From Tenacibaculum pacificus (GTDB lineage Bacteria; Bacteroidota; Bacteroidia; Flavobacteriales; Flavobacteriaceae), in the NCBI RefSeq assembly GCF_027941775.1, contig NZ_CP115917.1, forward strand, positions 1,100,501 to 1,164,500: 64,000 bases of DNA. The letters are read 5' to 3'. Position 1 is the first letter of the stretch. Every line of letters starts with the position of its first letter. The notes under the pieces are model-generated. The model saw nothing but the letters and a program-made list of their open reading frames with translations, was not told the origin of the DNA and did not search any database. Shown here one piece after another: positions 62,324 to 64,000 of the stretch. The translations under genes and the position numbers were made by a program.

Positions 62324-64000
62324 ATGAATTTAAATCATCCGATAACATATATAAAAGGCGTTAGTGTAGCCAGAGCAGAATTGTTGTTTACCGAGTTAGG
62401 TATTAAAAGTTGTAATGATATTCTACATTTTTTTCCGTTTCGTTATATTGATAAAACTCAGTTTTATACAATTAATGAATTAACTCAAAATACGGCTGAA
62501 GTTCAGGTGGTTGGTAAGATAAAAGCAGTTAAAGAAATAACTCAACAAAGAGGAAGTAGGCTAGTAGCTACCTTTTATGATGGAACAGGTACTTTAGATT
62601 TAGTATGGTTTAAAGGTGCTAAATGGATAAAAAATAGTTTAAAAACAGATGTTCCGTATGTGATTTATGGAAAATTAAATTGGTATAATGGTGTTGCAAA
62701 TATGCCACATCCAGAAATGGAAACTGTAAAAGAATATAAAAGTAAGCCTCAAACGGCAATGCAACCTGTATATCCAGCTACAGAAAAATTAGCTAATAAA
62801 GGAATTACAAATAAAATACTTCGAGGATTTATTCAGAATTTATTTGAACAATTTTTTGATATCATAGAAGAAACACTTCCTGATTATCTTTTAAAAGAAC
62901 ATCAATTATTAGATAAAAAAGAATCATTATTTAATATTCATTTTCCTAAAAGTCAAGAATTATTAGCAAAAGCACAATATCGATTAAAATTTGAAGAATT
63001 ATTTTTTATTCAAATTCAATTATTACAGAAAAAACTCATCAGAAAATCAAAAATAAAAGGCTATGTTTTTGAAAAAGTAGGCGAATATTTTACCGATTTT
63101 TATACGAATCATTTACCTTTCGAATTAACCAACGCACAGAAAAGAGTTTTAAAAGAAATCAGAAAAGATATTGGTTCTACTGCACATATGAATCGTTTAT
63201 TACAAGGCGATGTAGGTTCTGGTAAAACAATTGTGGCATTATTAAGTATGTTAATTGCTATTGGTAACGGGTATCAGGCAACTATTATGGCACCAACCGA
63301 AATTTTAGCAATTCAGCATTATAACGGAATTGTTGAGTTATTAGAAGGAACAACTATCAAAGTTGAATTATTAACAGGTTCAACTCGAATTAAAAAAAGA
63401 CGTGAAATTCATACAGGTTTAGAAGACGCATCGGTACATATTTTAGTAGGAACACATGCTGTTTTAGAAGATAAAGTCCGTTTTAGAAACTTAGGATTAG
63501 CTATTATTGATGAGCAACATCGTTTTGGAGTTGCACAACGTTCTAAATTATGGCAGAAAAATCAAGCGCCAGCATCTCTTGATAAAAAAGGAGTAATTCT
63601 TCTTGAAAAATATAAAACTGAACATCCGAAGATATATAAGTTACATAAAGAAATAGCTTTAAAACGTAAAAATAAAACATCTAAAGAAGAAAGAGTTTTA
63701 TGGGATGTTTTAAGTACGATATCAACTACATCTAAATTTATAAGATATTATATTATTGATGAGTTTCTTATTGATTTTATCTGTCTAGAAAAAAAACTGA
63801 TTATAGAAGTTAATGGAAAATATCATACAACCGAAGTACAGCAAGAAGCAATTAATTTGCGTACTGAAGTTTTAACAGCATTTGGTTATAAAGTTGTTCG
63901 TTTAAATGAAAATCAAATAATAAATACATTAGAAAAAACAATTGCAAGAATTATTGCCACTTTAAAAATTCTTCCTACTATTATTGTTCAAAAGTCTGTT
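62324..64000 (+). CDS. recG: ATP-dependent DNA helicase RecG with inserted DUF559 domain (partial, runs off window)
   Basis: 559 residues are visible. The wedge/OB domain (TAEVQVVGKIKAVKEI, LVATFYDGTGTLDLVWFKG) covers the first 150. The helicase core has GDVGSGKT at 295-302, MAPTEILA, GTHAVLEDKV and DEQH at 396-399, then RFGVAQRSKLWQKNQAP ending at 416. Here RecG should continue with a MTATPIPRTLA motif. Instead at least 143 residues of a DUF559 (PF04480, Vsr-like PD-(D/E)XK nuclease fold) domain follow in frame: ALKRKNKTSKEERVLW, FLIDFICLEKKLIIEVNGKYH, FGYKVVRLNENQI. The window ends before helicase sequence returns. No stop or frameshift at the junction. Confidence 0.9.
   Translation, partial: MNLNHPITYIKGVSVARAELLFTELGIKSCNDILHFFPFRYIDKTQFYTINELTQNTAEVQVVGKIKAVKEITQQRGSRLVATFYDGTGTLDLVWFKGAKWIKNSLKTDVPYVIYGKLNWYNGVANMPHPEMETVKEYKSKPQTAMQPVYPATEKLANKGITNKILRGFIQNLFEQFFDIIEETLPDYLLKEHQLLDKKESLFNIHFPKSQELLAKAQYRLKFEELFFIQIQLLQKKLIRKSKIKGYVFEKVGEYFTDFYTNHLPFELTNAQKRVLKEIRKDIGSTAHMNRLLQGDVGSGKTIVALLSMLIAIGNGYQATIMAPTEILAIQHYNGIVELLEGTTIKVELLTGSTRIKKRREIHTGLEDASVHILVGTHAVLEDKVRFRNLGLAIIDEQHRFGVAQRSKLWQKNQAPASLDKKGVILLEKYKTEHPKIYKLHKEIALKRKNKTSKEERVLWDVLSTISTTSKFIRYYIIDEFLIDFICLEKKLIIEVNGKYHTTEVQQEAINLRTEVLTAFGYKVVRLNENQIINTLEKTIARIIATLKILPTIIVQKSV

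Noticed and set aside
63569-64000. An intein inside RecG
   Set aside because: No N-terminal Cys/Ser splice block, no TxxH block B and no C-terminal HN motif can be seen; the inserted sequence matches DUF559 instead. The C-terminal junction is outside the window, so this is not absolute.
1-64000. CRISPR arrays, tRNA or rRNA genes, prophage or integrase
   Set aside because: I looked through the gaps and saw no regularly spaced direct repeats, no cloverleaf with a TTCGA-type arm in a proper context and no integrase or structural phage gene. A tool-based scan (tRNAscan-SE, CRISPR finder) could still find weak cases.

Overview
The window is a strongly AT-rich chromosome segment from a Bacteroidetes bacterium, most likely a marine Flavobacteriaceae (Tenacibaculum/Polaribacter-like). 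The evidence is the fused lpxC-fabZ gene, bifunctional hisB and hisIE, an ECF sigma/FecR/STN-receptor cassette, repeated promoter elements of the Bacteroidetes TAnnTTTG type, and dispersed palindromes typical of this family. The genus is an inference; no 16S or marker comparison was possible.

Layout. 1-4420: lipid A and translation genes (lpxC-fabZ, lpxA, efp, an lpxD-like gene, sucD). 4603-31155, all on the minus strand: a nearly complete adenosylcobalamin pathway. A cobQ-cobD fusion, cbiB and a small P-loop kinase-like gene form the upstream block. A cobalamin riboswitch (about 27014-27190) then precedes a BtuB-like receptor and a tightly overlapping run: [2Fe-2S] protein, SDR-cobA fusion, cbiX, cobI, cbiH-cbiC fusion, bluB, cbiET, cbiG-cbiF fusion, cobK, cbiD, NicO-type metal transporter, chlI-chlD fusion, cobB, ATR, cobW, cobN. 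31160-32970: small accessory island with REP-like palindromes, a truncated REP-associated transposase and hypothetical ORFs. 32980-37167: aroB, proline dehydrogenase, typA. 37209-38412: an AbiH-family phage-resistance gene. 38520-45716: complete his operon, preceded by a short His-rich leader peptide and attenuator. 45893-51848: a methyltransferase, then ECF sigma factor, FecR anti-sigma factor and STN-type TonB receptor. 52160-62262: housekeeping genes (ffh, folD, ychF, DUF2461 protein, MATE exporter, thioesterase, DEAD helicase, UPF0126/TRIC protein, LysM protein, rsmB). 62324-64000: the 5' part of recG, which carries an in-frame DUF559 (Vsr-like nuclease) domain in its helicase core.

How the genes work together. 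The cobalamin operon combines metal import (NicO transporter, CobW), corrin-ring methylation by the CbiG/CbiD branch, two cobalt chelatase systems (CbiX and CobN/ChlID), amidation, adenosylation, aminopropanol attachment and DMB synthesis (BluB). CobU, CobT and CobS are not in the window. The his operon looks regulated by classical attenuation.

Two points stand out. First, recG is interrupted by a nuclease-like domain directly after the DEQH helicase motif. Second, at least seven conserved genes (lpxC-fabZ, cobN, cbiB, abiH, hisIE, the STN receptor, rsmB) carry single-base frameshifts, mostly in A/T homopolymers. This pattern fits residual sequencing indels better than biological decay, so the gene breaks should be read with caution.
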